From: Selenomonadaceae bacterium | GTDB taxonomy: Bacteria > Bacillota > Negativicutes > Selenomonadales > Selenomonadaceae | Assembly: GCA_017515635.1 (NCBI GenBank) | Contig: JAFWFO010000005.1 | Span: forward strand, 1 to 64,000 | Reading direction: 5' to 3' | DNA: 64,000 bases | Shown here: one piece after another, positions 22,482 to 32,611 of the stretch | Layout of the letters: every line of letters starts with the position of its first letter | Position numbering within the stretch: the stretch's first letter is position 1 | Made by a program: the position numbers and the translations under genes | The notes under the pieces: model-generated | What the model was told of the DNA's origin: nothing | Databases searched by the model: none | The model's input: only the letters and a program-made list of their open reading frames with translations

Positions 22482-25151
22482 ATGCGACCGATTAGATTGA
22501 AAATGACGGGCTTCGGCCCTTACGTTAAAACTGTCGATTTGAATTTTGAAAACGGACTCGGCGGCGAAAATTTTTTTCTGATTCACGGTTTGACCGGCTC
22601 AGGCAAAACGATGATTCTTGACGCGATTTGTTTTGCGCTTTACGGCGAAAGTTCCGGTGGCGGGCGTAAAAGTTCAATGTTTCGCTCGGAATTGGCGGCT
22701 CCCAATGAAAAAACTACCGTCGAATTTATTTTTTCGTTGCGTGATAAAGTTTATCGGATTGTTCGCAACCCGAAATATCAGCGTGCAAGTCTTCGCGGCG
22801 ACGGTTTGACTGAAGAAAAAGCTTCGGCAGAAATTTTCGAGGGCGACGCGAAAATTCCCGTTCGCGACGTTTCCGATTACGTGAAAAATCTTTTGAAATT
22901 CGATTGCGATCAATTTCGTCAAGTCGTGATTCTGCCTCAAGGTTCCTTTCAAAAATTTTTAAAGTCAAAATCGAACGAGCGTCAGGAAGTTTTGGATACG
23001 CTTTTCGATGCGGAATTTTTCCGTCGCGTGGAAGATGAACTTAAAAACAAATCAACCGATGCGCAAAAAATTTTTGAGCAACTCGACGGCAACAGGAAAA
23101 AATATCTTGAAGACGCCAAAAACGAGAGCGGTGACGAAAATTTTGACGCCGGCAAATTTCCCGCGCTGACAAAAAAATTTGCGGACGAACTCGAAGCGGT
23201 GACAACTCAAATTCAATGGCTTGACGCTCAATTTAACGCCGCGCAGAAAAATTTGACAGAAGGCGAAAAAATTGCCGCACTGTTCAAAGACTTGGATAAA
23301 AAATCTCAGGCATTATCCGACGCCGAAAAAGTTTTGGAAAAAATTTTGTTCGAACTCGCCGCCGCAAAAGCCGAACTCGAAAAACGTAATGCAGAGGAAA
23401 CTCAACGCGAAAATTTGAAATTGTTGCTTGCGAAACTCGAAGAGAAAAAAACTGCATTGAAAAATTTTGCGGCAAAACAGGCAGAACTTAAAGCGGCAAT
23501 TACCAACTCCGAAAAATCTGCGGCAGAAGTCGAACGACTTATGAAATATAAAAAATCCTGCGATGTCACAATGGCGCAACTCCAATCAGACGTTGAAAGA
23601 TTGCAGGACGCGCCCGCCAAAAAAGTTTCTGCAAAAAAAATTTGGGATGACGCAATCGCCCGCGAAAAACTTTTGCGCGAAATTGAAGACTTGCGCGAAC
23701 AAATTTCGACGGCGGAAAAATCTGTGGCTGACGCTCGAAAAAAATCCGACGACGCCGAAAAATTTCTTTCGGAACTTCGCGAACGTCAAATTTCGGGGAG
23801 TGCGACACGTTTGGCGGAAACTTTAATTGACGGCACGCCTTGTCCCGTTTGCGGAGCGATTCATCACCCGAAACCAGCGAAATCCGACGCTACTATCCCA
23901 ACCGACGCGCAAATTAAAGCCGCCGAAACGAAAGCGAAAACTGAGGACGACAAAAAAAATTCCGCTGAAAAAAATTTGGCATCGCTCAAAGACAGGCTTG
24001 CCGACAGAGAAAAAACTTTGTCCGAAGGCGAAAAAGTCCCGACCGTTGCGGAAGCTAAAGCGGAGTTCGATAAAATTTCGGCTGACCTTGAAAATCTTTA
24101 TAAGGCACGCAATCGAATCAAAGACGGCGAAGAAAAAACTCGCAAAGCTGAAGAAGATCTCGCCAATGCTCAGAACGCGGACAGAAAATTTTCGGGCGAA
24201 GAAAAAATTTTGCGCGGCGCAGTTGAAAGTATGAAATCAAACATTGAAGAAAAATATTTGTCGAATCCGCGCTTGATTGACGAAGAAATTTCTTCCGCGA
24301 AAAAAGATCTCGACAAACTCAATGCCGCGTTCAAAAATGCGCAAGATAATTTCAATCGGCTCAACGAACGTGCGGCGGCTCAAAAATCCACGGTCGACGC
24401 GGATAAAAAAAATCTCGACGAAATTTCCGCGAAGGTTGAAGGAAAAATTTTGCCTGACGTTGACGCGCTGACAAAAATTAGTGACGACGCACGAACGAAT
24501 CACATTAAAGCCGTCGAATCTCGAACGAACTTAAACAGTAAACTCAAACGCCTTAAAGAACTTGAGCAAAAAATCTCCGCGCTTGCCGACGATTTGAATT
24601 CCGCCGAAAAAAATCTTTTGATGTGGAAAACGCTTTCGGACGCGGCTAGCGGCAAAATTACGAAAATTTCTTTCCGACGTTACTATTTGGCGACAATGTT
24701 TAAAGAAGTCGTCGACGAGGCGAATAATCGGCTTGAAAAGATGAGTAGCGGGCGTTATCGTTTCCAAATTCAGCGCGAAGTGACTGACCGCAGAATTGCC
24801 GGCGGGTTGGATTTGGAAATTGTCGACGAATACACCGGCTCAGCGCGTTCGGTCGAAACTTTAAGCGGCGGCGAAAGTTTTTTGGCGTCGTTGTCGCTTG
24901 CGCTTGGATTGGCGGCCGTCGTGCAGAATAATTCGGGCGGCATAAAACTTGACACAATTTTTATCGACGAAGGTTTTGGCACGCTCGACAGTGAAACTTT
25001 GGAAATTGCAATGAAAGCTTTGATTGAATTGCAACGCGGCGGCCGGTTGGTTGGAATAATTTCGCACGTCGAAGAGCTGAAAAATCAAATTCCCGTTCGC
25101 CTTGAAGTTACGAAGACAAAAAACGGTTCGACGGCAAAATTTATTTCCTGA
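22482..25151 (+). CDS. sbcC: SbcC, SMC-like ATPase subunit of SbcCD, 889 aa
   Basis: The protein has the Rad50 layout: an N-terminal ATP-binding half with MTGFGPYVKTVDLNF and GLTGSGKTMILDAICFALYG, long coiled coils, a central zinc hook CPVCG near residue 452, a second coiled coil, and a C-terminal half with LSGGESFLASLSLALG and IFIDEGFGTLDSETL. The coiled arms let two SbcC molecules join by the hook. It works with SbcD on DNA ends and hairpins. The coiled-coil part is very rich in Lys, Glu and Ala as expected. Confidence 0.96.
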   Translation: MRPIRLKMTGFGPYVKTVDLNFENGLGGENFFLIHGLTGSGKTMILDAICFALYGESSGGGRKSSMFRSELAAPNEKTTVEFIFSLRDKVYRIVRNPKYQRASLRGDGLTEEKASAEIFEGDAKIPVRDVSDYVKNLLKFDCDQFRQVVILPQGSFQKFLKSKSNERQEVLDTLFDAEFFRRVEDELKNKSTDAQKIFEQLDGNRKKYLEDAKNESGDENFDAGKFPALTKKFADELEAVTTQIQWLDAQFNAAQKNLTEGEKIAALFKDLDKKSQALSDAEKVLEKILFELAAAKAELEKRNAEETQRENLKLLLAKLEEKKTALKNFAAKQAELKAAITNSEKSAAEVERLMKYKKSCDVTMAQLQSDVERLQDAPAKKVSAKKIWDDAIAREKLLREIEDLREQISTAEKSVADARKKSDDAEKFLSELRERQISGSATRLAETLIDGTPCPVCGAIHHPKPAKSDATIPTDAQIKAAETKAKTEDDKKNSAEKNLASLKDRLADREKTLSEGEKVPTVAEAKAEFDKISADLENLYKARNRIKDGEEKTRKAEEDLANAQNADRKFSGEEKILRGAVESMKSNIEEKYLSNPRLIDEEISSAKKDLDKLNAAFKNAQDNFNRLNERAAAQKSTVDADKKNLDEISAKVEGKILPDVDALTKISDDARTNHIKAVESRTNLNSKLKRLKELEQKISALADDLNSAEKNLLMWKTLSDAASGKITKISFRRYYLATMFKEVVDEANNRLEKMSSGRYRFQIQREVTDRRIAGGLDLEIVDEYTGSARSVETLSGGESFLASLSLALGLAAVVQNNSGGIKLDTIFIDEGFGTLDSETLEIAMKALIELQRGGRLVGIISHVEELKNQIPVRLEVTKTKNGSTAKFIS

Positions 25152-25177
25152 CAAAAATTTTACGCTGAAATTTAAAA

Positions 25178-25212
25178 TCGCCCGCCGATTTTTCGACGAG
25201 CGATATTTTTTG
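25178..25212. terminator. Terminator between sbcC and metH
   Basis: The stem TCGCCCG/CGAGCGA (one wobble) is followed by six T on the plus strand. The metH gene ends eight bases further on, so it probably serves both sides. Confidence 0.7.
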
Positions 25213-25219
25213 CTCAAAA

Positions 25220-27607
25220 TTATTTCGCGGCGACTAAATCTTTCGCCAAACGCACGGCCTCCACGCCGTCACGGGCATAAGCGTCCGCGCCCGCAGAATC
25301 GGCATATTCTTGAGTCAAAGCCGCGCCGCCGACCATGACTTTCGCTGACGAGCCGGCCGCTTTGAGTTCGGCGATAACCTTGTCGATTTGAATCATCGTC
25401 GTCGTCATGAGCGCGCACAAGCCGACAATATCGGCGTCGTTTTCGATCGCGGCACGAACAATTTCCGCCGAGTCAACGTCCTTGCCGAGGTCGACGAGTT
25501 TAAAGCCACTGTTCGAGACGAGCGCGCCGACAATATTTTTGCCGAGGTCGTGCACGTCGCCTTTGACTGTCGCGATAACGAAAGTTCCTTGATTTTTCGT
25601 TTCACGGGCGGGCAAAAGTTTTTTCAATTCGTCAAAGGCAAGTTTCATTGTTTCGGCGGACAACAGAACTTGCGGCAGAAAAATTCTTCCCGCGCCAAAA
25701 TCTTCGCCGAGTGAATTCATTGCGGCAGTCAAACTTTTTTCGGTAATTTCGTCGGAAGAAAATTTTTCGTCGACGGCCTTGCGAATCAACGCAGGCACTT
25801 CGTCTTTGTCGCCTTCGACAACCGCGAGCCGTATTGCGCTCAACGTGTCAACGGGCGTTTTTTTTTGCGTCGCGGAATTTTCGGCGGCAAATGTCAATGA
25901 ACCGCTTAGCTGTCCGAGTTTGCTGAATTGTAAACCGTTCGGGTCGTGACCGAGCAACGCGGCGGAAGCTTTGAGCGCGTTCATCATCAATTCGTCGTAA
26001 GGATTCATAATCGGCGCATCAAGCCCGTTCGCAAGACACATCGCGAAAAATGTCGAGTTAATCAGCGGGCGATTCGGCAAGCCGAAAGAAATATTGCTCA
26101 AGCCCATTGTCGTCGGCAGATTTAATTCGCCGTAAAGTTTCAACGTGCGCAAAACTTCGCGGCAAGCGTCTTTGTCGGCGGAAATCGTCATGACAAGCGC
26201 GTCGAGCAGAAAATCTCCGTCGTCAAGCCCGAATTTTTTTGCGGCGTCGATAATTTTTTTCGTGACGGAAAATCTTTCGTCGGCATTTTTCGGGACGCCG
26301 CTTTCGGTTATCGGCAAAACCAAAATCGCCGCGCCGTAACGTTTCGCAAGCGGTAAAAATTTTTCGATTCGTTCAGGCTCAAAACTGACGGAATTTATCA
26401 GCGCACGGCCGGGGAAATTTTTCAAGCCCGCTTCCAAAGCTTCGGCGTCGCTCGTGTCAATCGAAAGTGGCGCGTCGGTAATTTGCGCAATTTCGCGGAC
26501 GGCCTTCGACATCATTTCGGGCTGATTAATTCCGCCGACACCCATGTTGACATCCAAAATCTGCGCGCCGGCTTTGACTTGATTAATCGCGTCGCGTTTG
26601 ACGCCGAGCAGGGAACCTTCGCGAATTTCGGCGGCAAGTTTTTTTCTGCCCGTGGGATTGATTCTTTCGCCGATTAAAGTTGTGGAATTTTTATCGACGA
26701 CGACGGTTTTTGAACGGCTTGCCAACATCAACGGACGTTTGAAAGTTTTTTCGACGGGTGAAAGATTTTTCACGGCGTTGGCAAGTTCGCGGATATGATC
26801 GGGCGTCGTGCCGCAACAGCCTCCGAGGTAAGTTGCGCCCGCATCGACGAGGGCTTTTCCCCAACCGCCGAAAGTTTTTGCGTCCATGGGGAATTTCGTT
26901 TTGCCGTCTTCAAGGTAAGGCATTCCCGCATTCGGCTGAACACTGACGGGCACGCGACAATTTTCCGCCAAAATTTTCACGACGGGCACGAGTTGCGCGG
27001 GGCCGAGCGAACAGTTCACGCCGATAATTGACGCGCCCATTGCGTCGAGAATCACGGCGGCGGATTGCGGATCTGTGCCGGTGACGGTGCGGCCGTCTTC
27101 GCTGTAACTGAGCTGACAAATCACGGGTAAATTGCAAGCGTCGTGGGCGGCAAGCAAAGTTGCACGCATTTCTTGAATATCAATGCACGTTTCGATAATC
27201 AAAAAATCCGCGCCCGCTTCAGCCAGTGCCGTTGCTTGTTCGTAAAAAATTTTATAGGCGTCGTCGAAACTCAAATCGCCGAGCGGCTCAATAAATTTTC
27301 CTGAAGGACCGATGTCGCCCGCAACTTTCGCCCGTGAGCCGGCAACTTCTTTGGCGATTTTCACGGCGGCAAAGTTCAATTCGCGAACGCGGTCTGCAAT
27401 TCCGTAATGAGCAAGCTTTAAACTTGACGCGCCGAAAGTATTTGTCGTGATAATCGTCGAGCCGGCGTCAATGTAAGCGCGGTGAATTTTTTTCACGACT
27501 TCGGGAGCGTCGACGTTCATCAATTCGGGACACGCGCCCGCCTTCAAGCCGCCCGCCTGAAGCATGGTGCCCATTGCGCCATCAAAAATTTCAATCACGT
27601 TGCTCAC
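25220..27607 (-). CDS. metH: Cobalamin-dependent methionine synthase, short form, 795 aa
   Basis: Three domains can be read: a homocysteine-binding barrel with a GGCCGTTPDHI zinc motif near residue 275; a pterin-binding barrel (LIGERINPTGRKKL, LDVNMGVGG); and a B12 domain with the ligand motif DVHDLGKNIV. It moves a methyl group from methyl-tetrahydrofolate to homocysteine. The usual C-terminal reactivation domain is absent; this short form is common in anaerobes, which may use a separate activator. The start is GTG 27607, overlapping the stop of the upstream gene by four bases. No cobalamin or SAM riboswitch was seen upstream. Confidence 0.95.
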   Translation of the reverse strand: MSNVIEIFDGAMGTMLQAGGLKAGACPELMNVDAPEVVKKIHRAYIDAGSTIITTNTFGASSLKLAHYGIADRVRELNFAAVKIAKEVAGSRAKVAGDIGPSGKFIEPLGDLSFDDAYKIFYEQATALAEAGADFLIIETCIDIQEMRATLLAAHDACNLPVICQLSYSEDGRTVTGTDPQSAAVILDAMGASIIGVNCSLGPAQLVPVVKILAENCRVPVSVQPNAGMPYLEDGKTKFPMDAKTFGGWGKALVDAGATYLGGCCGTTPDHIRELANAVKNLSPVEKTFKRPLMLASRSKTVVVDKNSTTLIGERINPTGRKKLAAEIREGSLLGVKRDAINQVKAGAQILDVNMGVGGINQPEMMSKAVREIAQITDAPLSIDTSDAEALEAGLKNFPGRALINSVSFEPERIEKFLPLAKRYGAAILVLPITESGVPKNADERFSVTKKIIDAAKKFGLDDGDFLLDALVMTISADKDACREVLRTLKLYGELNLPTTMGLSNISFGLPNRPLINSTFFAMCLANGLDAPIMNPYDELMMNALKASAALLGHDPNGLQFSKLGQLSGSLTFAAENSATQKKTPVDTLSAIRLAVVEGDKDEVPALIRKAVDEKFSSDEITEKSLTAAMNSLGEDFGAGRIFLPQVLLSAETMKLAFDELKKLLPARETKNQGTFVIATVKGDVHDLGKNIVGALVSNSGFKLVDLGKDVDSAEIVRAAIENDADIVGLCALMTTTMIQIDKVIAELKAAGSSAKVMVGGAALTQEYADSAGADAYARDGVEAVRLAKDLVAAK

Positions 27608-28095
27608 TTCTTCTTTTTCTTTTTGGATTTTTTCGGCGAACGGGTTACGTTGGCGAATTTGGCTTTGATTTTTTCGGTCTCCGCCTTTTGTTTGTCGGAA
27701 GTTTTTTTGTCGCGTTGCATTTTGGCGTACTCCGCGCCGAGTCCTGCCAATTTGTGCTTGACGGTCATCAGCGGGTGGCTCAAAAGCATTTTCTTTTGGC
27801 CGCCCTTCATGATTTCCAAAAATTCATTCGTGAAACGTTCGCCGAAACAGGGCGTCTCGCATTGTTCGCAAATCGGTTTGCCGATACCGTAAGGACAGCG
27901 GCTGATTTTTATCATGACGTTTGACAAAATCGCCGTGCATTTGGCGCAAAGTTTTTCGTCCTCCGTGCCGTGATTTGCGTTGCAGTATTTGCCGAACGTC
28001 TTGCGGATTGTTTCTTTTTCTTTCGGAACGTTGTTTTGCAATTCGGGTTCCTTGCGCTTGGGCAAGAGACTTTTAATCTTGTCAAGAATTCCCAT
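27604..28095 (-). CDS. Nitrous-oxide-stimulated-promoter family protein, 163 aa
   Basis: The core matches this small cysteine-rich family: KYCNANHG, KLCAKCTAILSNVM, ISRCPYG, PICEQCETPCF and then MLLSHPLMTVKHKLAG. Seven cysteines in these blocks are probably metal-binding. The family name comes from a promoter study and says little about what the protein does. The N-terminus is MGILDKIKSLLPKRKEP and the C-terminus is an unusual run of lysines (about residues 153-163). The start is ATG 28095 with AAAGGAG upstream. It overlaps metH and is therefore in one transcript with it, which suggests a role linked to B12 or methyl metabolism. Confidence 0.85.
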   Translation of the reverse strand: MGILDKIKSLLPKRKEPELQNNVPKEKETIRKTFGKYCNANHGTEDEKLCAKCTAILSNVMIKISRCPYGIGKPICEQCETPCFGERFTNEFLEIMKGGQKKMLLSHPLMTVKHKLAGLGAEYAKMQRDKKTSDKQKAETEKIKAKFANVTRSPKKSKKKKKK

Positions 28096-28126
28096 AACCA
28101 AACTCCTTTCGCGTTGGGATTGGTTA

Positions 28127-28155
28127 ATTTTAATTGCCGCGCAGGATAAAAGCAA
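28127..28155 (-). promoter_or_regulatory. Likely promoter of the metH operon
   Basis: On the minus strand TTGCTT (28150-28155) and TAAAAT (28127-28132) are 17 bases apart. Confidence 0.5.
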
Positions 28156-28172
28156 GCCCGTCAAATTTTTGT

Positions 28173-28202
28173 TTGACACGGAGTAAACTTCATCGCTAAA
28201 AT
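28173..28202 (+). promoter_or_regulatory. Promoter of the acetyltransferase-lipoprotein pair
   Basis: A perfect TTGACA (28173-28178) is 18 bases from TAAAAT (28197-28202). An inverted repeat GTCAAA/TTTGAC (28159-28176) overlaps the -35 and could be an operator. Confidence 0.65.
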
Positions 28203-28239
28203 TAATCACGAAGAAAAAATTTTTTGGGAGGTTGATTAC

Positions 28240-28857
28240 ATGACGCTTGAAGAACTCAGACAAAGTTTCGCCGATGAAAATCATCCCGCGAATAAAAATC
28301 CCGAACGCTTAAATTTTTTCCGCGAACTGTGTCAGGACAGCCGCCGAATCGAAATGGAGCTGAACACGGTTTATCACACACCCGAAGAAATTGTCGAGAT
28401 TATGTCGCGGCTCACGCGCAGGGAAGTTGATTCGACGTTCCGATTGTTCCCGCCGTTCACCGCAGATTTCGGCAAAAATATTTCGTTCGGCAAAAATGTT
28501 TTCATCAACGCCGGCTGTCACTTTCAAGACCAAGGCGGAATTAAAATCGGCGACGGCGTGTTAATCGGGCACAATGTCGTTCTTGCGACGGCGAATCACG
28601 ATTTGGAACCGTCGAAGAGCCGCAAACTCCATTACAAGCCGATTGTCATTGGCGACAACGTTTGGATCGGCTCAAATTCCGTGATTCTGCAGGGCGTCAC
28701 TGTCGGCGAATGGGCTGTTGTTGCGGCGGGTGCTGTCGTCACAAAAGATGTCGAGCCGTTTACCGTTGTCGGCGGCGTGCCCGCGAAATTTATCCGCAAA
28801 GTCGACGATGACCGCGATAAAAATTCTTCCGTCGATTATCTTGAGGCGCACATATGA
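28240..28857 (+). CDS. Sugar O-acetyltransferase (LacA/Maa type), 205 aa
   Basis: The N-terminal Maa-type helix region (LNFFRELCQDSRRIEMELNT) is followed by hexapeptide turns and the active-site segment IGHNVVLATANHDLEPSKS with its catalytic His. It then has IVIGDNVWIGSNSVILQGV and AAGAVVTKDVEPF, and closes with GVPAKFIRKV. It should acetylate a sugar hydroxyl using acetyl-CoA; maltose, galactosides or cell-envelope sugars are the usual acceptors. A ribosome site GGGAGG lies upstream. The next gene overlaps by four bases. A fragment of a related gene lies at 384-488. Confidence 0.92.
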   Translation: MTLEELRQSFADENHPANKNPERLNFFRELCQDSRRIEMELNTVYHTPEEIVEIMSRLTRREVDSTFRLFPPFTADFGKNISFGKNVFINAGCHFQDQGGIKIGDGVLIGHNVVLATANHDLEPSKSRKLHYKPIVIGDNVWIGSNSVILQGVTVGEWAVVAAGAVVTKDVEPFTVVGGVPAKFIRKVDDDRDKNSSVDYLEAHI

Positions 28858-29327
28858 AAAAATTTTTTGCGACAATCTGCGCGGCGGGAATTTTGCTGAC
28901 GGGTTGCGGCGAAAATCTTGCGGCGAATTCTGCAATCGTCCCGCCGACAAAAACTGAAGTCACGGAGGCGAAAACTTTGAACACGATAAAAATTTCAGTC
29001 AACGGACAAACTTTCACGGCGACGCTTGAAGATAATCCGACTGCCCGAGCCTTCGCCGAAATGTTGCCGCTTGAAATGGATATGCAAGAACTCAACGGTA
29101 ACGAAAAATATTTTTACCTCGATAAAAATTTGCCGTCCAATGCCGCTCGTGTCGGGAAAATTTCTTCGGGCGATTTGATGTTGTTCGGCGATAACTGCGT
29201 CGTAATTTTTTACAAAGATTTTTCGACAAGCTACAGTTACACGCGACTGGGCAAAATAAATTCCGCCGACCTTGCAAAAATTTTGGGTGACGGAAATATT
29301 CGCGTGACTTTCAACGGAAGTGATTGA
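28854..29327 (+). CDS. Cyclophilin-like-fold lipoprotein, 157 aa
   Basis: A lipoprotein signal with lipobox LLTGC is followed by a domain of the cyclophilin-like 2 type: IKISVNGQTFTATLEDNPTA, a FAEMLPLEMDMQELNG block, YFYLDKNLP, and GKISSGDLMLFGDNCVVIFY. These small proteins share the fold of cyclophilins but lack proven isomerase activity. It is lipid-anchored and is coupled by ATGA overlap to the acetyltransferase. Its partner or ligand is unknown. Confidence 0.85.
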   Translation: MKKFFATICAAGILLTGCGENLAANSAIVPPTKTEVTEAKTLNTIKISVNGQTFTATLEDNPTARAFAEMLPLEMDMQELNGNEKYFYLDKNLPSNAARVGKISSGDLMLFGDNCVVIFYKDFSTSYSYTRLGKINSADLAKILGDGNIRVTFNGSD

Positions 29328-29342
29328 CATATCGAAAATTTT

Positions 29343-29372
29343 TTGCAGACAATCTGCGCTGAAAATTTTTAG
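29343..29372 (+). terminator. Weak terminator after the lipoprotein gene
   Basis: A five-pair stem GCAGA/TCTGC is flanked by AAAATTTT tracts, with a T-run after a few bases. It is plausible but short. Confidence 0.35.
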
Positions 29373-30028
29373 CTGTCTTCGTAAGGACGTACTCTAAGCG
29401 TCAAACCTCGTTCGTCGCAAATTTTTTGACAGGCGGAAATTTCTTCGGGCGGCGTGACTTTATCGACAATCGTCAATACAACATGCGGCACAAAATTTTT
29501 CATGTGTTCGGCGAAAGTCAACATCGCGTCGAAAGATTTGAGCCCGTAAGTTGCGCGGGTCAGCCTGAAATATTTTTCGGCGGTCGCGGCGTTGAGGCTG
29601 ATTGATGCCGTGTCCAAAATGTTCGCGAAGTCCGCCGCAATTTCCCGCCCGTGATAAAGTTCGCCCAATCCGTTTGTGTTCAGGCGCGTCGGAATTTGCG
29701 GGCGAATTTTTTTCGCGTAAGTCAACAGCTCCACAAGTTCCGCAAGACGAATCGTCGGCTCACCGAATCCGCAGAAAACCAATTCCGTGACGAGATGCCA
29801 AGGCGCGGCGTCCAATTCGGCTTTGACTTCGTCGACCGTCGGCTCGCGCTCCAGCCAAAGACTTGATTCACGTGCCATGGATTTTTTTTGCCGCAGACAA
29901 AACACGCAATCGCAGTTGCAACGGTTGGTTAAGTTCACGTAAAGCCCGCGTGGCGTCGTCGCGTCGAGTTTCAAACTTTCGCCGACGGGAAAATATTTTC
30001 CGCCTTTGTGTGTAAAGTAAACAATCAT
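29369..30028 (-). CDS. TatD-linked radical SAM protein, 219 aa
   Basis: The radical SAM cluster motif CxxxCxxC is present in LTNRCNCDCVFCLRQ (near residue 36), followed by the SAM-binding strand ELVFCGFGEPTIRL and TRLNTNGLGELYHGR. The short length (about 220 residues) and the N-terminal YFTHKGGKYFPVG segment fit the family TIGR04038, which usually sits next to tatD. No tatD is in this window, so the link cannot be shown here. It should hold a 4Fe-4S cluster; the substrate is unknown. GGGGAG precedes the start. A terminator separates it from glpF. Confidence 0.85.
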   Translation of the reverse strand: MIVYFTHKGGKYFPVGESLKLDATTPRGLYVNLTNRCNCDCVFCLRQKKSMARESSLWLEREPTVDEVKAELDAAPWHLVTELVFCGFGEPTIRLAELVELLTYAKKIRPQIPTRLNTNGLGELYHGREIAADFANILDTASISLNAATAEKYFRLTRATYGLKSFDAMLTFAEHMKNFVPHVVLTIVDKVTPPEEISACQKICDERGLTLRVRPYEDS

Positions 30029-30049
30029 TTAAATCACTCCCCAAAAATC

Positions 30050-30087
30050 AAAAAGCCGAGAGTCGCGAAGACTCCCGACTTTTTTTG
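30050..30087. terminator. Bidirectional-looking terminator after glpF
   Basis: A 10-pair stem GCCGAGAGTC/GACTCCCGAC (with wobble pairs) has T-runs on both strands. It ends the leftward glycerol operon. Confidence 0.85.
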
Positions 30088-30104
30088 TTGCGTTGAAAAA
30101 AATT

Positions 30105-30833
30105 TTATCCGAGGACGCCGCAAGCCGAAGCAACGACATAAGCCAAAGCACCGCCGACGAGCGGGCCTGCAATCGGAACCCAAGCGTAACCCCAATCGGA
30201 ACCGCCTTTGCCGGCAATGGGCAGAATCGCATGAGCCAGACGCGGGCCAAGGTCACGAGCGGGATTCATCGCGTAACCCGTGGGGCCGCCGAGCGACAAG
30301 CCGAGTGCCCAAATCAAAACGCCGACGATATACGGACCGTAACCGGGAACGAGTGCGCCGACCGGTTTCGAGAAAATCATCCAGATAACGAACATCAGGA
30401 AGAACGTCGCAATAACCTCGCAGAGGAAGTTCGCGCCGGCACTGCGGATAGCGGGCCCCGTTGCAAAGACGCCCAATTTCGTTGCGGGGTCGTTGGTTTT
30501 TTCCCAGTGCGGCAGGTAAGCCAACCAGACAATCGTTGCGCCCAACATTGCGCCGACGAGTTGCGCGGCGGAAGTTGCGATAAATTGTCCCGGGGTGTAA
30601 ATGCCCGCCATTGTTTTTGCGAGCGTGACAGCGGGATTCAAATCGCCTTGAGGAGCACCGAGCGTGATCGACGTAAAGACGCCGAGCGTGACTGCAAATC
30701 CCCAGCCGACTGCTATACAAATCCAGCCGCCGCCTTGTCCTTTGGATTGCGTGAGCGACATGTTTGCGCAGACGCCGCAACCGAAGACAATCAGCACCAT
30801 TGTGCCCATGAATTCGCCTAACAAATTATCCAT
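30105..30833 (-). CDS. glpF: Glycerol uptake facilitator, 242 aa
   Basis: This aquaglyceroporin has about six membrane helices and the two family pore motifs, LNPAVTL (first half) and MNPARDLGPR (second half). The Asp after NPAR is the mark of glycerol channels rather than water channels. It lets glycerol cross the inner membrane for capture by GlpK. It is the last gene of the operon glpA-glpB-glpC-glpK-glpF and is separated from glpK by a 107-base gap holding an inverted heptamer repeat. Confidence 0.95.
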   Translation of the reverse strand: MDNLLGEFMGTMVLIVFGCGVCANMSLTQSKGQGGGWICIAVGWGFAVTLGVFTSITLGAPQGDLNPAVTLAKTMAGIYTPGQFIATSAAQLVGAMLGATIVWLAYLPHWEKTNDPATKLGVFATGPAIRSAGANFLCEVIATFFLMFVIWMIFSKPVGALVPGYGPYIVGVLIWALGLSLGGPTGYAMNPARDLGPRLAHAILPIAGKGGSDWGYAWVPIAGPLVGGALAYVVASACGVLG

Positions 30834-30856
30834 GAATAATACCTTCTTTCCGTCAA

Positions 30857-30935
30857 TGAGGAATGTGGAATGAGGAATTTGGAATTCATGTTACATCGGT
30901 ATCATTCCTAATTCCTCACTCCTAATTCCAAATTG
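30857..30935. repeat. Inverted pair of tandem heptamers between glpK and glpF
   Basis: The left arm (30857-30888) reads in steps of seven: ATGAGGA, ATGTGGA, ATGAGGA, ATTTGGA. The right arm (30904-30935) is its inverted match: ATTCCTA, ATTCCTC, ACTCCTA, ATTCCAA. The whole could fold into a long hairpin within the glp transcript. Confidence 0.8.
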
Positions 30936-30939
30936 CTTT

Positions 30940-32460
<1,521 letters not shown>

Positions 32461-32530
32461 CTAAACAAATCTTGTCGCAAAACTCACTGCTTGAAAGTTT
32501 TTGTTTTCCGTGAATCACCTCCGAAAAAGC

Positions 32531-32611
32531 AATTAGGAATGTGAAATGAGGAATGAGGAATGAAAATCTTCGTCGAAACAATTCCTAATTCCTAATTCAT
32601 AATTCCAAATT
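32531..32611. repeat. Inverted pair of tandem heptamers between glpC and glpK
   Basis: The left arm (32531-32561) holds AATTAGG, AATGTGA, AATGAGG, AATGAGG; the right arm (32580-32611) holds ATTCCTA, ATTCCTA, ATTCATA, ATTCCAA. It is the same family as the repeat at 30857-30935 and touches the glpC stop codon. Confidence 0.8.

Noticed and set aside
28096..28239. Cobalamin or SAM riboswitch upstream of the metH operon
   Set aside because: The 140-base gap contains ordinary promoters and no B12-box or SAM-box pattern.
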